From: Callorhinus ursinus | Lineage: Eukaryota > Chordata > Mammalia > Carnivora > Otariidae | Reading direction: 5' to 3' | Assembly: GCF_003265705.1 (NCBI RefSeq) | Contig: NW_020312904.1 | Location: forward strand, 2,731,936-2,795,935 | Length of the DNA: 64,000 nt | In this document: piece after piece, positions 13,701 through 25,908 of the stretch | Layout: every line of letters starts with the position of its first letter | How positions within the stretch are numbered: position 1 is the first letter of the stretch | Position numbers and translations under genes: made by a program | Notes under the pieces: model-generated | What the model was told of the DNA's origin: nothing | The model's database searches: none | What the model saw: only the letters and a program-made list of their open reading frames with translations

Positions 13701-13960
13701 TGTTTATTTAAGACTTTTCTCGTTTTTTGAGGTAGGCATTTATTGTACGAACTTCCCTCTTAGAACTACTTTTGCTGCACCCACTAAATTCTGGTATGTC
13801 ACTTTTCCATTTTCATTTGCCTCAAGGTATTTTTTGATATCTCTTTTGATTTCTTCTTTGACCCTTTGGTTGTTCAGCAGCATGCTGTCTAATCTCCCCA
13901 TATCTGTGAATTTTCCAGTTTTATTCATGTAATCAACTTCACCTTTCTTAATCAACAAGC
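10775..13960 (-). mobile_element. L1 LINE, 5'-truncated, minus strand
   Basis: About 3.2 kb of L1 3' half. It runs from the 3' UTR (10775-10920) through ORF2 to the region just before the reverse-transcriptase domain. Minus-strand frames at 13740-13985 (containing DSMLLNNQRVKEEIKRDIKK) and 13138-13374 (containing GEFYQTFKEGLIPVLLK) are clear ORF2 protein remnants. The catalytic FADD box reads FADK at 12567-12578, so the second Asp is lost, and stops and frameshifts break the rest. A run of 19 T at 11520-11538 is a later expansion inside it. It is a dead, old copy of L1M type. Borders are good to a few tens of bases. Confidence 0.92.
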
Positions 13961-13964
13961 CCAC

Positions 13965-15295
13965 GGAGGTGTGTTCCTTCACCAAAATGCCAAAAAGCTC
14001 TAAAATAAATGCTGTCCTTCCCCTAAAATGCAGAAAGGAGGCAGTGGGTTTTTTTTTTTTTTAAGCAATTTTTCTTCTTAGCATATCCTGCCCTTAATGA
14101 AATTTTTATAGTCCCTGCAAAAGTTCCTGGTCCACAATTTCTCTAACAGGTGAGTGATGAAATGGGGGGAGGGTGGACTTCACATGGGTGAGGCCTGCAG
14201 GTGCCTCTCCTGAGGGGCTCACAAGGGGTCCCGGTGCCCACCAGCCAGAGAGCCCAAACCCCATCCACTGTGTGTACTTCCTGCTTGGAAAGCCTGGTAT
14301 GTAGGTCTCACTAGAAAAACAGCTACAAACTGGCTACAGCGTTCACATATTTTACATATATATTACATAAAAGAAGCTTCTCTGTTGTGAAGAACGGATC
14401 CTTTAAGCCAAGAACTGCAGGCCGGAAGTACCCGCCTCAGAAATTGCACTGAAAAATGTGATTTACAAAAAAGTACATTAGAGCTGGGATTCCTTTGGTC
14501 GTTGTTGCTGCTCTTTTAAACCATCATCCAGCAAAGCTGCAATGTGCTTCTTTCTAAACCACAGAACCAGAGAAAATCAATTCAAGTATTTCCCCAAACT
14601 GCAGCACTGGTACAAATGAGCACTAACCTCTACTTCCTAAACTCCACAAAAACAGAAAACATGCCTTCTAAGGGACACAAGGGAAGCGAAGAAGTTGGGA
14701 AGTGAAATTCACATCTATGGCAAATCATATTTCAAAGAACTAACTGAGACTGGGGCCAGTTGTGAACTTGCTAGTGGGGAAAACCCAGCCATCTCCCAGA
14801 GATCGCACTGTGAAGTTAAGAATAAACGCAGTTACACAAGCAGGAAACCGTATTTTGAGTAGACAGGTTGGAAAGCAGCTAAATATACTGAATCAAATCA
14901 AGTATTATTGGAAGAACCGTGAAAAACTTCACCGTATGGAAATGAGGTAATAACCATTAGATACATAGCCGAAAATCAGATTCAATCAAGGAACAAAATG
15001 GAGTTTATAATTTGTATGACTCCATTTTATAATGTCTTTCGACAGTTCCCCAAACCAAGTGTCTTTCTGGGGAGATTATGACCGTTACAGTTTGCTGCCG
15101 CTAACAGTACGGCAAGGGGGGAAGCAATGCACAGGGACGTGGAAGCAGTGCTGGAATGCACACCCCTGCGTCTACATTTGAAGCAAAGTACGATTTCTCT
15201 GTACACTCAGCAAAATCACCTTCAGAGCTCACATAAGGCTCTTTATGAGAGAGCCTTTCTCTTTGTACCTCATCACTGACCGGCTGGCGCCACAA
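13965..15295. other. Intron, no gene seen
   Basis: Unique-looking sequence with a T14 run at 14049-14062. The part from 14300 to 15060 is AT-rich and repeat-poor, and may contain conserved non-coding DNA, but I cannot show this from one sequence. No splice-bounded coding segment was recognised. Confidence 0.4.
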
Positions 15296-15299
15296 ATCT

Positions 15300-15815
15300 A
15301 CACCTGGTTCTGCTTGGTATCACTTTGTTAATGCTCTGTTCATTAATGTAACAAACTATCAGGAGAATATGCTTGGAATGGGCAGGCATTATCTCCCAAC
15401 TTTCATTTAATTAAACTCTGCTATTGCAATATGACAGTCAGCACATCATAGGGGAAATTATTTTAAGAATGATGGTAAAAAGTATTTCAAAGCCTCCACT
15501 TAAATATAAAAGCATAATCTAAAATGGCCGAGCACACACTATAATTTTTCTATAATATTAAAGATGTTATTTCCAGACTTGGTAATTAATTGGATTCCAT
15601 GGAGAAATTACGCCAGCATCCTTGACAGCAAAATGATGCACAAAGGCAGGGAACAGAGTGCCAAAGGACAGCCATAAACAACCATGCTGTCGCCCAGATT
15701 ATGACAATCATCGGGCTTAATAAGGAGTGAGAGCTGCCTGCTTCTGTGCACACTCATTCCTCCCTGCAAAGTGCATGCACTGAATTCTGATTATGTTGCC
15801 TTAATAAAAACGAAG
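15300..15815. other. AT-rich repeat-free block, candidate conserved element
   Basis: An AT-rich, non-repetitive stretch lies between 180 and 680 bp from the exon at 15978-16053, on the downstream intron side. It has dense TAAT/ATTA words (for example ggtaattaattggattcc and catttaattaaact). The last part (15650-15720), with acaaccatgctgtcgcccag, resembles the texture of vertebrate conserved enhancers. This is inference from composition only. Confidence 0.35.
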
Positions 15816-15977
15816 GGGAGAGGCTCCTGCCCCAGAAGAATGCCCGGCCCTGCCCCGTGGAGCCAAGAGCCCCAGGCTCAGTGAGGACAGCACCTTGCAG
15901 GGTGAGGGCCAGTCCCAAGCCTCCCACCGCCTCCTCCCGGGCCCTCAGGGAGATAGGTGCTCAGGAAGCAGGCTTAC

Positions 15978-16053
15978 CGTCAATCCGGCTCACGAGCTCT
16001 TCCAACATCTTCACCTTCATTTGAATCCCAGGCTGGGCAAAGGTATAGTTGTC
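15978..16053 (-). CDS. TBC1D22A: TBC1D22A internal exon (TBC domain, downstream of the two)
   Basis: This 76-bp exon encodes 25 residues starting DNYTFAQPGIQ and ending LEELVSRID, plus the first base of the next codon. It starts in phase 0, which matches the phase-0 end of the exon at 34792-34901, so the two splice to give GIQ-DNYTF without a break. The minus-strand acceptor is ttatttttcccttag and the donor is gtaagc. In the family this segment continues with an E codon completed by the following exon, and the trailing G agrees with that. The M residues in IQMKVKM separate TBC1D22A from TBC1D22B, as far as I recall the paralogue. It forms part of the C-terminal half of the TBC Rab-GAP domain. 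The next exon is not found in 1-15977, so the following intron exceeds 15.9 kb. Confidence 0.95.
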
Positions 16054-16619
16054 CTAAGGGAAAAATAACAACAAATATCATATGCACAGAAAATAAAACA
16101 CACCTTCCAAAGGAGAAAAAGGAAGTCAGGACAAAGGTGAACAGTTTCACAGCGGAACAAAGCACCACCTGATTCATGCGCATGGCGTCAGGCCCTGTCG
16201 CACGGCCGACCCGCAGCAGGATCCCACCTGGGGTCAGGTCCGGCCCTTCCCGATGTCAGAGGGCGAGCACACCCGCCTTGGGGAGCGTCTACCGGAGCAC
16301 CTCTTTATGTAAATGCAGATATTTACATTTACATGAAACAAACGGGCACGGGCACAGACAGCTCCTTGAGAAGTGTGTGCCAGAAGCAGCTGCCTGGCCG
16401 CCACCCAGGTAGGGGTAGTGGGCACTCTCCAGTGCCAGACCCGCCGGCGCCAGAAAAGTGGCGGCGGAACACCACCTGGGCCGGTGCTCTCGGCGCCCAT
16501 GTCCTGCCCGCAGTCCACTGACGCAGCGCTGCACAAGGAAAGTGAGCGTGTGACCACTCTCGGCGGACCCAGGTGCAGTCGATAAACTGAGACAGGAAGC
16601 CCAGTGTGGGCATCAAGCG

Positions 16620-16770
16620 GGGTGAGTCCTCGGTCAAACAGACCTGGAGAAGGAGCCCTGCTCTCTACTCGGGAGCTGCGCAGCCGCGGTAAGCAACATC
16701 ACCTCTCGGCTCCCGTTGGTCGTCTACTACACCGTGACAATCATGCTGCCTTCTAGGTCTGCTCCGAGGT
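16620..16770 (+). mobile_element. MIR SINE, diverged
   Basis: The order aaacagacctggagaagg, cagccctgctctctact-like middle, gagctgcgcagccgcggtaa and caacatcacctctcggctc follows the MIR core and tRNA-like region. It is diverged, and the call rests on ordered word matches. Confidence 0.45.
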
Positions 16771-16939
16771 GTACAGGAGCGCAGGTCAGGGGACCGTGCT
16801 AGAGGGCCCAAAACTACCAGAGGTGCCGAGGAATTGGGGGCGGGGGAGGGCTCAGCCAGTCTCCGTCATCTTCAGAAGGGCCGCTGGGCTTCGAAGGCAC
16901 ACATGCAAGGCAGAGACAGCCCCAGAGAGGTCTACGGCC

Positions 16940-17302
16940 TAAGCCCAGAGGCTGCCAAAGGGCACAAAGGTGTCAATCCACTGACCAAAGGGAATTATCT
17001 GGGCTAGCTGAGGGCCCACCACAGTCCCGGGGTCCTGACAAGTCCACAGGAGCATGAGAAGGACTCGACCTGCCGCAGCAGTGTTGAAGATGGAGGAAGG
17101 GGCCACAAAGCAAAGGACGCAGGCTGGAAAAAGGGCAGGTTGTGAGATCTCCCTGGAGCCTTGGGCCCACACCTGAGTCAGGCCCACAAGAGCCACATCA
17201 GAAGCCTGGCCTCCAGAACCACGAAGTAATACATAATCTGTGTTGTTTTCAGCCACTAAGCCTGTAGTGATTTGTTACAGCACCCCCAGGAAATGAATAC
17301 AG
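16940..17302 (+). mobile_element. MaLR-type LTR (MLT1/MST-like)
   Basis: Ordered LTR words include ccaaagggaattatctggg, gagcatgagaaggactcg, gttgaagatggaggaagggg and ggcctccagaaccacgaag. The 3' end carries tgttgttttcagccactaag and gtgatttgttacagc, which is a typical MaLR LTR end. It is a solitary non-coding LTR with no internal retroviral genes beside it. Confidence 0.75.
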
Positions 17303-18455
17303 GAGGCTCGGGGGATGCTCTTCACTGCGGCCCCCAGGATGCACTAGGATAAAAGGACGAGAAGAGAATCTAGAGCAATTAAGACCCCAATGCCAACCCT
17401 GCAGATCCCTGGACTCTGGTGAACACACAGGCCTTGGCCCCAGCAGCTCACATGGGCTCATGCTGGGCCAGCTCTGGGACAGAGTGGCTCATCCTCAGGG
17501 AGCGACACCAGGCAGGCCGCACAAGCCACACCCAGGACAGCGAGACCCCTGGCCTCTGGAAGGTGTGGGTGACATGGGCAACTGCAGCCCACCAGGCAGT
17601 CACTGTGGCCTTGTGGACAGTGGGGAGCACTCCTGCTGTGCCACATGCCACGGGGCACTGGGCGGGGGGGGGGGGGGGGGCCATCATTCGGGCGGGGATG
17701 GCTCCTAGGCAGCCGCCCCACATCTCGGCCTGCATTCAGGGCCCAGGAGGGAAGTGGAGGGCAAGTCCAGGCTGGACACGAACAACCCCAGAGAGTCAAC
17801 CGCGCAGACACCCCCTGTGAGCGAGGGGCTGTGCCCACAAAACCCAGAGTCCAAACCTGAAGGGGACCGAGCAGCTGGCCACACAGGGGGCAGCCCACGG
17901 GCAACCCTGGGGTCGTGGCCACAGCACCCAGTGCGGCCAGCTCCAGAATCTGCGAGGGGGCTTTTCAGGTGAAATGCTCAGTGTGGAGCAGCTTGGGAGG
18001 CTCAGGTGGGGGGATCCTTGCCCCCAGCCCCGGCCCCGGCCCCGTCAGCTCTGCGTTCACCGCGCACACGCGCACTCGCCACCGCACATGCCCACATGGC
18101 AGCCAGAGCCAGAGTGGCCGCCACCAGGACGCAGAACTAAAGTCTCCTACGGGCATCGAGGAATTTCCACAGACGCGGAAAACGGAGTCAGCCCTGCCCT
18201 CTCGCTGGCCGATCTGGGTGACAGGCTCTGGGCTCCAAACCATGGCGTCTCTGCCCACGCCAAACCAAGAAGGGTGGTGTGCACCCACCTCACCCGGAGC
18301 GATGCCAAGGCACAAAGGACGGCGCTCCCGGGTTGGCGTCAAGGGGGCCTGGCGTGACCGTCTCCTGGACCTGGTGACAGGCCTGCAGGTCCTGCTACAT
18401 CCCGAGCTCTGGAGAAGGGAGTCAGGGACGCGCATCTAATGGGCGGGACTTCAAG
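17303..18455. other. Intron, very GC-rich, no gene seen
   Basis: GC-rich unique sequence with several CpGs and a short ccccgg-type repeat near 18022-18043. It is not dense enough in CpG, by eye, to call a CpG island with confidence. Overlapping open frames on both strands lack domains. Confidence 0.4.
17664..17680 (+). repeat. Poly-G run (17 G)
   Basis: Seventeen consecutive G on the plus strand, so a C run in the TBC1D22A pre-mRNA. It is the longest of several G runs in the window (others at 22274-22286, 28951-28963, 34970-34981 and 56111-56123). Lengths of such runs are often unreliable in assemblies. Confidence 0.9.
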
Positions 18456-18459
18456 GCTG

Positions 18460-18800
18460 GACGGAGCCGTGTGCGTCCGTTAAGGACACACTGTAAGCTT
18501 TAACGTATCTGAACTTTAACAGGGTAAGAAATTTGGGTTTTGGACTTGAGCTTGCAAGGGTTAGCCTCTGAGACTTAATTTCTCCTTGGAAATTGGTTAA
18601 CAGAGGAGATTTATATTCAAATATGGAACGTACTGCCTCGTTTACATTATCACTTAACCTCACAGCAGAATTTCCATTGAGCTAGGTTGAACAATATACC
18701 TGAATATAATTCAGGATGGGAAATACACTGCAGACTGATTCTGCAGCCTGGGCGAAGGCCTTGCAGATTATTTAATTGATGTTCAGTTCTGACAAATTCC
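18460..18800. other. AT-rich repeat-free block, candidate conserved element
   Basis: A sharp drop in GC relative to both flanks, with no recognised repeat. It contains gagatttatattcaaatatg and cagattatttaattgatgtt. Composition alone suggests possible conserved non-coding DNA. Confidence 0.3.
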
Positions 18801-18804
18801 AGAG

Positions 18805-21800
18805 CCATCAGAGGTACACTGTAATACCCTCCCCCCGGTGGTCCCAGGAGAACAAAGGGGCGAGGGCTTCACTGGGAGCTGGTCCATCCTGATGGGCTAT
18901 GGATCTCCTCCTCTCCCTCTCCAGGGGGATTCAGCTAGCACCACTCCTGGACCTTCTCTATCCCCACAATACTTGCCACAAGAAGGCAACTTATCAATTG
19001 CTAAAGCCGGCAGAATAGACAGGCTGTGGGCTCAGCCCTCCTTCCACCTGTCAGAGCCAGCTGAGTCCCCAGGCAGGCTGCTCCCCCTAGAAGGCTCTGC
19101 TGCACATGAGGGTGGCCTGGCTCTGGCCCAGTGATGGCTCTGATGGGGTAGGTAAGCCCGAGTAATCCTGGGATTCGGTCAGCCAGTTTATTTGGCTCTC
19201 GCACTAAGATAGGCTTTCAAGATTCTCATTTAGAAAAAATAAAAGTTATTCTTCGGTCTCCATCTGCCACTATTTTGTTTTATTTCTCAGTTTGTTCAAA
19301 ACTCAGGTAGGGAAGATAGGTTTTCTTGGAAATCCAAACAATGAGAAAAGCTAAAAACCTGAGAGCCTTTAAAATTTAAAATTTAAAAAAATAAAACTAT
19401 GTTCTGAAAGGACCAGAAGAGACTGATGGATGGGCTGTGGCCTTGGCATTCTGGACCTGGGTCCCAGGCAGAGAAGATCGACCTTCAAACGGGCTCCAAC
19501 CCAGATGACAAGATGGGTCTCAGAGGGCAGAGCCCAGCAGTCAGCTGAGGGAGCCCAGGCTGTGGGTGGCCCTGCTCAGTGTCCAGGAAGCCTTTGAAGG
19601 GCACACCAAGGACCTTCCAGAGCCAGAGGCTGACTGAGAAGGTGTAAGGGGAAAAGAACATTCTGTGGCCCCAGCAACAGCCCCTCTGGGAGACACGGGG
19701 TACTCAGGCCCTCCTGCAGGGGGGGGGTATCTGTGGCCCAGCAAGATCCTGCCAGCACAGCACCTCTCACAGGTTCTGCCCGCCCAAGGCCAGGATACCA
19801 GATGTACCTCTGGGCCATCACCCCCAGCACCCCATCCAAACATGCACCTGCACACACACCTGGCACAAAATCGCCTGCTACACGAAGCTGTGAATGGGCG
19901 CAGAAACCTACACTCATGGAAATATTAACAGTAATAATGTCACCCCCTCACAAAAAGTAAACATTCATATCCTTTTTAATTGAGATTTGATTTTACATCT
20001 TTAAGAAAGAATACACTCTTCGAAACGTACAAGTCAGAGGAAGAATGGTCTGAGGAATACAGTGATACAGTGACCTTTTGGGGAATGTTTTACCCAAGGT
20101 AAAGTCTGTATTCACAGAAAACCGAAGCACGCGCCCACGGCCTGCCTTACATCTGTTGCCATCCCACCTCACACTTCGGCAAAAACAAATAGCACTTTCT
20201 GTGCTCATCGGGAGAAAAGGAGAATAACATTTTCTGAAGGACCATGGCAGAGACGAGCTGAAAATTAAATTCACAGGGGCTGAGCTGGAAGGCCCCACAG
20301 CCCCCACCTGCCACAGCATGTAGCTCTGGAAGCACCTGTGACAAGGGGCTGAGCACCGCCCCCCCGCCCCGACCAGAGACACGCCGTCTGGCCTCTCTCC
20401 CTGGAACACGGCTTCTTTCCTACGCTGAAACCACAGGAGCCCCTCTCTGTGCCCTGCAGGACCTGCCTCTGGAACAGCTCAGCAAGTCCCTTTCGCAAAC
20501 AATGGCCTGAAAGACCTCTGTGTCCATCACCTCTTGCAGGTGCCCCCAGGCCCCAGACACAGCCCTGGACAAAGTACCCCACGGGGGCCCTGGCAGTGCA
20601 GAGGTCAGAGGGCAAGCACCTGCTGCCGCGACTGCACTCCATGTCACCCGTCAGGATGTCACCCCGGCTACTGCAAGTAATGCAGCGTCCAGAACAGGGT
20701 CGGACTGTGAGCTGCTTCATCTCCCCAAGAACCACTTTTGCATCCTCCCGTGGGCCACGCGACTTGCTGAGTCCTGGCAGAGACAGCACACAGAAGCGCA
20801 GGCCTGGGACTGCTGTCCTCAGACAGGCTCATGTGCAAGGCCGGCCCTCCCCTGGCTGGTGCCAGAGACCCGAGAGTTCAGGAGCATTCCCATCATTCCC
20901 GAACAAACAAGAATGCTTCACTGGGCCTCAACTGACAGTGTAGCTTATGCTGAACTGCATTCCTTCTGGGAGTCTAGAATTTTGGAAAGTGCCAGGCAGA
21001 GGGCATCAAGGTGACGAGCTCACCATAGAACCCAGGCACAGAGTCTCTAACGAGCTCCCAGGTGGACATTTCACACCTGCTGTCATGACTCGCTGCTGGG
21101 GACATGATGTGTGTCCCGTGTGCCTCCACCGGGACAGGACAGGAGGTGCCTTACTCCTGCTGTCCTCCAGGCCTCCCCACTTGGCTGGTTCTGCTTTGCG
21201 TGCTGCTACTGGAAGGAATCACGGCCTTGAGTACAACCATATACTGATTCCCGGGAGGCACTGAACCTTGGGCTGGTCTTTGGGCACCCCAGCACAGTCG
21301 GGGAAAAAAACCAACAGAGCCCTTCTGTTCACAGAGAGACCAGTTAAGCAAATGTTCATCATGCAGGCCATGCAAGGGCATGAGAAGGGCTCACTGTGAT
21401 GTGGGGAGCCCCTCCTGCTACCACGGCACAGAACAGGGAGCCTCACCTGGAGAACAGGCTGAGGATGTGAAGCCTGAGCAGAGATGCAGAAAGAAGGGAG
21501 CAGCGTGCAGAAGAGCTCTGGCAGCAGCCCAGAGCAGGGCACCTCCCAGGAGGGCAATGAAGGCCAGGACAGCTGGAGGGGCAGCGAGGAAGCTGGGGTG
21601 TGGCGGGAGAAGACCATTCTGAGGCTGGGAGACCATCTGGGAGGGAAGGGTAAGACGAGAGCAGAGCCATGGAATGAAGGTGCTGACATGGAGATGGGGA
21701 GCCACCACACTTACAAGATCTGCATTTGGAGAAGATGCCTCTGCCGCAAGGTGCAGAGTAACAGTGGAACAAAGAGGATGCAGGGGAGTCAGCTACTGGA

Positions 21801-21865
21801 CTGATGCCCTAATCTAGGCCAAATGATGAGGAGAGCCTCCCACCGAAGACGCAAGTGGCCCAAAT
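18805..21865. other. Intron, no gene seen
   Basis: Mostly GC-rich unique-looking sequence with an AT-rich patch at 19180-19400 (including a tttaaaatttaaaattta micro-repeat) and another at 19950-20260. I see no supported exon, RNA gene or mobile element. Confidence 0.4.
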
Positions 21866-21869
21866 TATC

Positions 21870-22150
21870 CAAACTGCTTTCAACGAGCTATATTACTGGT
21901 TGGTTTTTGAACTTGAACATAGGGCTTTTCATTTATTCCTATTAGCTCGTTCACTTGATTGGTTCTCAGGTGGCATTTCAGGCAGCTGAACTCATTCTGA
22001 ATCTTGATTATGTCATCTATCACATTAGCTGTCCCTCCAAGCTTAGAGGCACTGGTTACACTTACACCCTCAATGTCTTCATTACAGCCTCAGCGAAGAG
22101 GGGGAGGGACAAGGACAGAGCTCCACGGCGTGTTCTCAGGGACCACACTC
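21870..22150. mobile_element. L3/CR1-type LINE fragment
   Basis: The words aatcttgattatgtcatcta, cacattagctgtccctccaa and ggacaaggacagagctccac occur in the order of the old CR1/L3 LINE found across amniotes. Strand is left open because I am not certain of the element's orientation. The fragment is short and non-coding. Confidence 0.6.
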
Positions 22151-22273
22151 AGGCGGAGGAGTGCTGTCACAATGTATCAAGCCAACTCCTCACTTTCTTA
22201 GTGCAAGCTTCATTTCTCTGATCTCCTGTCTTCCCATCTGTGAGTGAGACAGGAATGTCGCTTCACAAGGCAC

Positions 22274-22286
22274 GGGGGGGGGGGGG
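22274..22286 (+). repeat. Poly-G run (13 G)
   Basis: Thirteen consecutive G just upstream of an L1 3' end. Confidence 0.9.
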
Positions 22287-22474
22287 TTGTTAAATGAGTC
22301 GCTTTACCTAAAGAACCTGGACCCTCCCTCCCAGTGCCCACCTTCCACGGTGACACAGGTCACGGGATAGCAGTGAAGATGGGTACTCCCACCCAGCCCC
22401 GATGCGGCACCCAGGGCTCCCACTGTCAGCCACTCCGACAATGGGGACAATGCTAAACGTCTGTTTTCGGTCAC

Positions 22475-22825
22475 TACCAGGGGTTGTCAAGGGTCTGAGG
22501 GGAAGACAGAATGGATGGGCGGAGCACAGGGGATTTTTAAGGCACTGAATCTACCCTGTGCGACTGTAACGGTGGAGACACATTTGTCCAAACCCAGAGA
22601 ACGTGCAACACCAAGAGAGAACCCTCGCATCAACTCTGGACTCCGGGTAGCAGTAACAGATCAACACTGGCTCATCAGCTGCACCAAACGCACCACACTG
22701 ATGCAAGATGTTAGTAAGAGGAGCTGTGTCTGTCAGGGTGTGGTGAGGGAATATAATAGATACCACATTTTCTGCTGAGTATTTCTATACACCCAAAACT
22801 GCTCTAAAAAATAAAGTCCATTATT
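22475..22825 (+). mobile_element. L1M 3' UTR end, plus strand
   Basis: Ordered matches to the 3' end of old L1 include ggagcacaggggatttttaa, ccaaacccagagaacgtgca, caacaccaagagagaaccct and the terminal block aaaactgctctaaaaaataa followed by an A/T-rich tail. It is a separate insertion from the L1 that follows at 22835. Confidence 0.85.
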
Positions 22826-23703
22826 TTTTAAAAGTACTCAATTCATCCAAAAGAACATACAGGAGAAAAAGAGGAAATAAGAAAAGATAAAATGAACAGA
22901 AAATAAATACCAAGGTGGCAGCCTAAGAAGCCCCAGCCACGCAAATAATTACACCGGAAACCTATGAATGTGTATGAACTAAACATACTTAAAAAAATAA
23001 AGCAAAATCCAACTATAAGCTCTCTACAAGAAACGCACATTACACAAGAAAATACCAACAGATTAGAAGCAAAGGGATAGAAAAAAAGACGCACCAAGAC
23101 AAGCCAAGGGAAGGCAGAGTGGCCATAGTAATACCCAAGGAGCTGGACCCCAGAACAGGGAATATGACCAACAATAATGAGGAACACTTCATAACAACAA
23201 ATAAAAATAACATATAAAGTCATCAAGAAAACCCAAAAGCTAATCCTATGTGTGTGTATCTAATAAATGAGATTCAGATTATGTGAAGCAAGACCTGACA
23301 AAACTAAAAGAGACAAATCAACCATTATAATTGGAAATTTCCAACGTCCTCACTCAGGAGCTGAGAAGAAGGAGACAGAAAATCAGTAAAAGCAGAGAAG
23401 ACTGGACTAACACTGTCAACCAACCTGACCTGACTAACATTTATGGAAACCTCCCCCAACAAAGCAAAACATACATTCCTTCCAAGGACACATAAGATAT
23501 TCACCAAGACAGACCACATGACAGATCTCAGAACAAATACCGGTAAATGTAATTACCAATGTTAGGAAGGAAAGACATCACTGTAGTTCCTACAGACATT
23601 AAAAGAATCAAAGGGTATTATGAACAACAATATTCCAGTATATTAGACAACTTCTTTAAAATGATGAAATTCCTTAAAAGACACAAATTATTAAAACTGA
23701 CAA

Positions 23704-23941
23704 GAGTGGCACCTGGGTGGCTTAGTCGGTTAAGCATCTGCTCAGGTCATGATCCTGGAGTCCTGGGATCAAGCCCCAAGTCGGGCTTCCTGCTCAGTGG
23801 GGAGCCTGCTTCTCCCTCTCCCTCTGCCCTCCCCCCCCATTCCTGCTCTCTCCCCCCTCCCTCTGCCTGCCGCTCTGCCTACTTGTGCTCTCACTCTCTC
23901 TCTAATAAATAAATAAAATCTTTTTTTTAAAGCTTTTAAAA
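23704..23941 (+). mobile_element. CAN-SINE (tRNA-Lys derived), plus strand
   Basis: Starts with the tRNA-like head gcacctgggtggcttagtcg, followed by gtcatgatcctggagtcctg, a CT-rich block and an aataaataaataaaatc tail. The target-site duplication aaaactgacaa is present at 23693-23703 and 23942-23952. It is inserted in the L1 ORF2 relic, so it is younger than that L1. Confidence 0.97.
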
Positions 23942-24947
23942 AAAACTGACAAAGCTTTTCTTAAAGCTTTTTAAAAAAACCGTCAAGAGAAGTAGAAAAT
24001 CTGGAGCCCTACTTAGAGCAGAAATTGAATTTATAGTTAAAACTTTCCCACAAAGAAAGTTCCAGGGCAAGATGGCTTCCCTGTTGAACTCTATCAAATA
24101 TTTAAGGGAGAGTAATACTAATCTTACACAAACCCTTTCAGAAATTATAGGCCACCATTTCCCTAAGGTTAAAAAAGAAAAAGACTTTAGAAGAAAAGAA
24201 AGTAGAACACAATACTCCTCAGGAACAGAGAGGTGAAAATCTTTACATACATACTACCAAAGAAAATCTAGAAGTATAGAAAAAGGCTAGTATCTCATGA
24301 CAAAGTGGAATTTCCCGGAAATGCAGGTCAGCCTAACAATCAAAGTTCATTAAGGTCCTTCACTACATTAACAGAATAAGTAAGAAAAATCACATGATCA
24401 TATCAACAGAAGAAAAGGCATTTGATAAAAGTATCAATTCCTAATTTTTTTAAAAGACTCAGCAAAGCAAACTATAATGTGACGTCCTGGTCTTCTTCTA
24501 CCAGGTCTTAAGAATTCAATCCTCAACCTCCTATTCCATTATATACCAGTATTCCTCAAATGTAAAGACCTATCAAAATAAACCAGGGTGCTTATTAAAA
24601 ACATAGACCCCTTGACTGTGGAATTTGCACTGTCAGCAACCACCCTGAAAAAGGGCATCTACAAAAAGCCAACAGCTACCACCGTACTTCATGTTGAGAA
24701 CGTGAATGCTTCACCCTCCCCACCAGTATCTGGAAGGAGGTAAAAATGTCTGCTCTCAGCACATGAGGATCTTGACAATGCAATAAGTCAAGAAAAGGAA
24801 ATAAAGGCCATGCAAGTGTATAGAAAGAGGTAAGGATCTCTTTACTTATAGATGACATGATTGTGTATAATTCCTAAGGCATCTACTGAAAAGCTCCTGA
24901 ACTAGTCAGTGAATTTAGTAAGATCACCAGAAAGGTGAGGCACATGA

Positions 24948-25540
24948 CATTTTCCAAAAGTGGCCATAACAGTATCTCCAATCCTGCATGCTCTTTTATT
25001 ACGTGACCATGCACTCCTGTATCAAGAGATGGGAGTCCAATTTCCCTCTCTTTGAATCTGGGAAGACTTGTGGCTTCAACCAAGAGTACAGTAGAAGTGA
25101 TACTGTGTGTGATTTCAGAGGCTGTCATGAAAAACGCACCTTACATTCTGTTGGCTGGAAATCTTACTAGGAGCCTCGCACTATTATGTAAGAAGTCTGA
25201 CTATCCTAAGGCGACCATGCTGTGAGGCTGGAGAGTCAGAGGGAGAGGCCATGAGATGGCAGTCACTGTCCTAGTCTCAGAGCACCCCCACCTCTGCCCT
25301 GCCTGAGCCCAGGTACCAGGAGCTCACACATATATCGGTGAGACTTCAGACAGTTCCAGCCCCTCAGCATCACCGTGTACCCACCTTCAAGTCTCCCCAC
25401 CTGAGGCTCCAGACAATGTGGTACACGGATAAGCAATACATGCCATATCCTGACCGAAATCCTGACTGAAAGAATCTTGTGAGCATAATAAAACAGTTCC
25501 TTTAAGTTGAGAAATTTGGAGCAATTTGTTACGCAACAAT
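24948..25540 (+). mobile_element. MLT1-like MaLR LTR inside L1
   Basis: LTR words in order are gtggccataacagtatctcc, tcaagagatgggagtccaat, ttccctctctttgaatctgg and, at the 3' end, aatttgttacgcaacaatac. Flanking L1 ORF2 sequence resumes at about 25545, so this is a solitary LTR inserted into the L1. It has no internal genes. Borders are approximate to about 15 bp. Confidence 0.8.
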
Positions 25541-25908
25541 ACTAGATAAAGATGTTGGTTTACAAAATCAATTATATTTGTATATATCAGCAGTAAAATT
25601 TGAAAAACAAAATTTACAAACAAAGCTATACCATTTAAAATAGCAACCAAAAACCCAAACTATTTAGAAATAAATTTAACAACATCTGAACAAAACCCAT
25701 ACACTGAAAACTACAAAGTGTTTGTGAGGATAAATTTAAAATGTCTAAATTAAAAAACTCAGTATTGTTAATGCTGTTAATTCTGGGAAAACTGACATAG
25801 AGATTCAACACAATCCCATTCAAACCCCAGCTCCTATTACTACTTTTTCTAAGGCTTTTCTGGTAGAAAATGGCTAACGATAAATTTTATATAAAAATGT
25901 AAAGGACC

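Noticed and set aside
17980..18110. Possible CpG island or internal promoter
   Set aside because: GC-rich with some CpG, but CpG density by eye is not convincing and no transcript start is supported.
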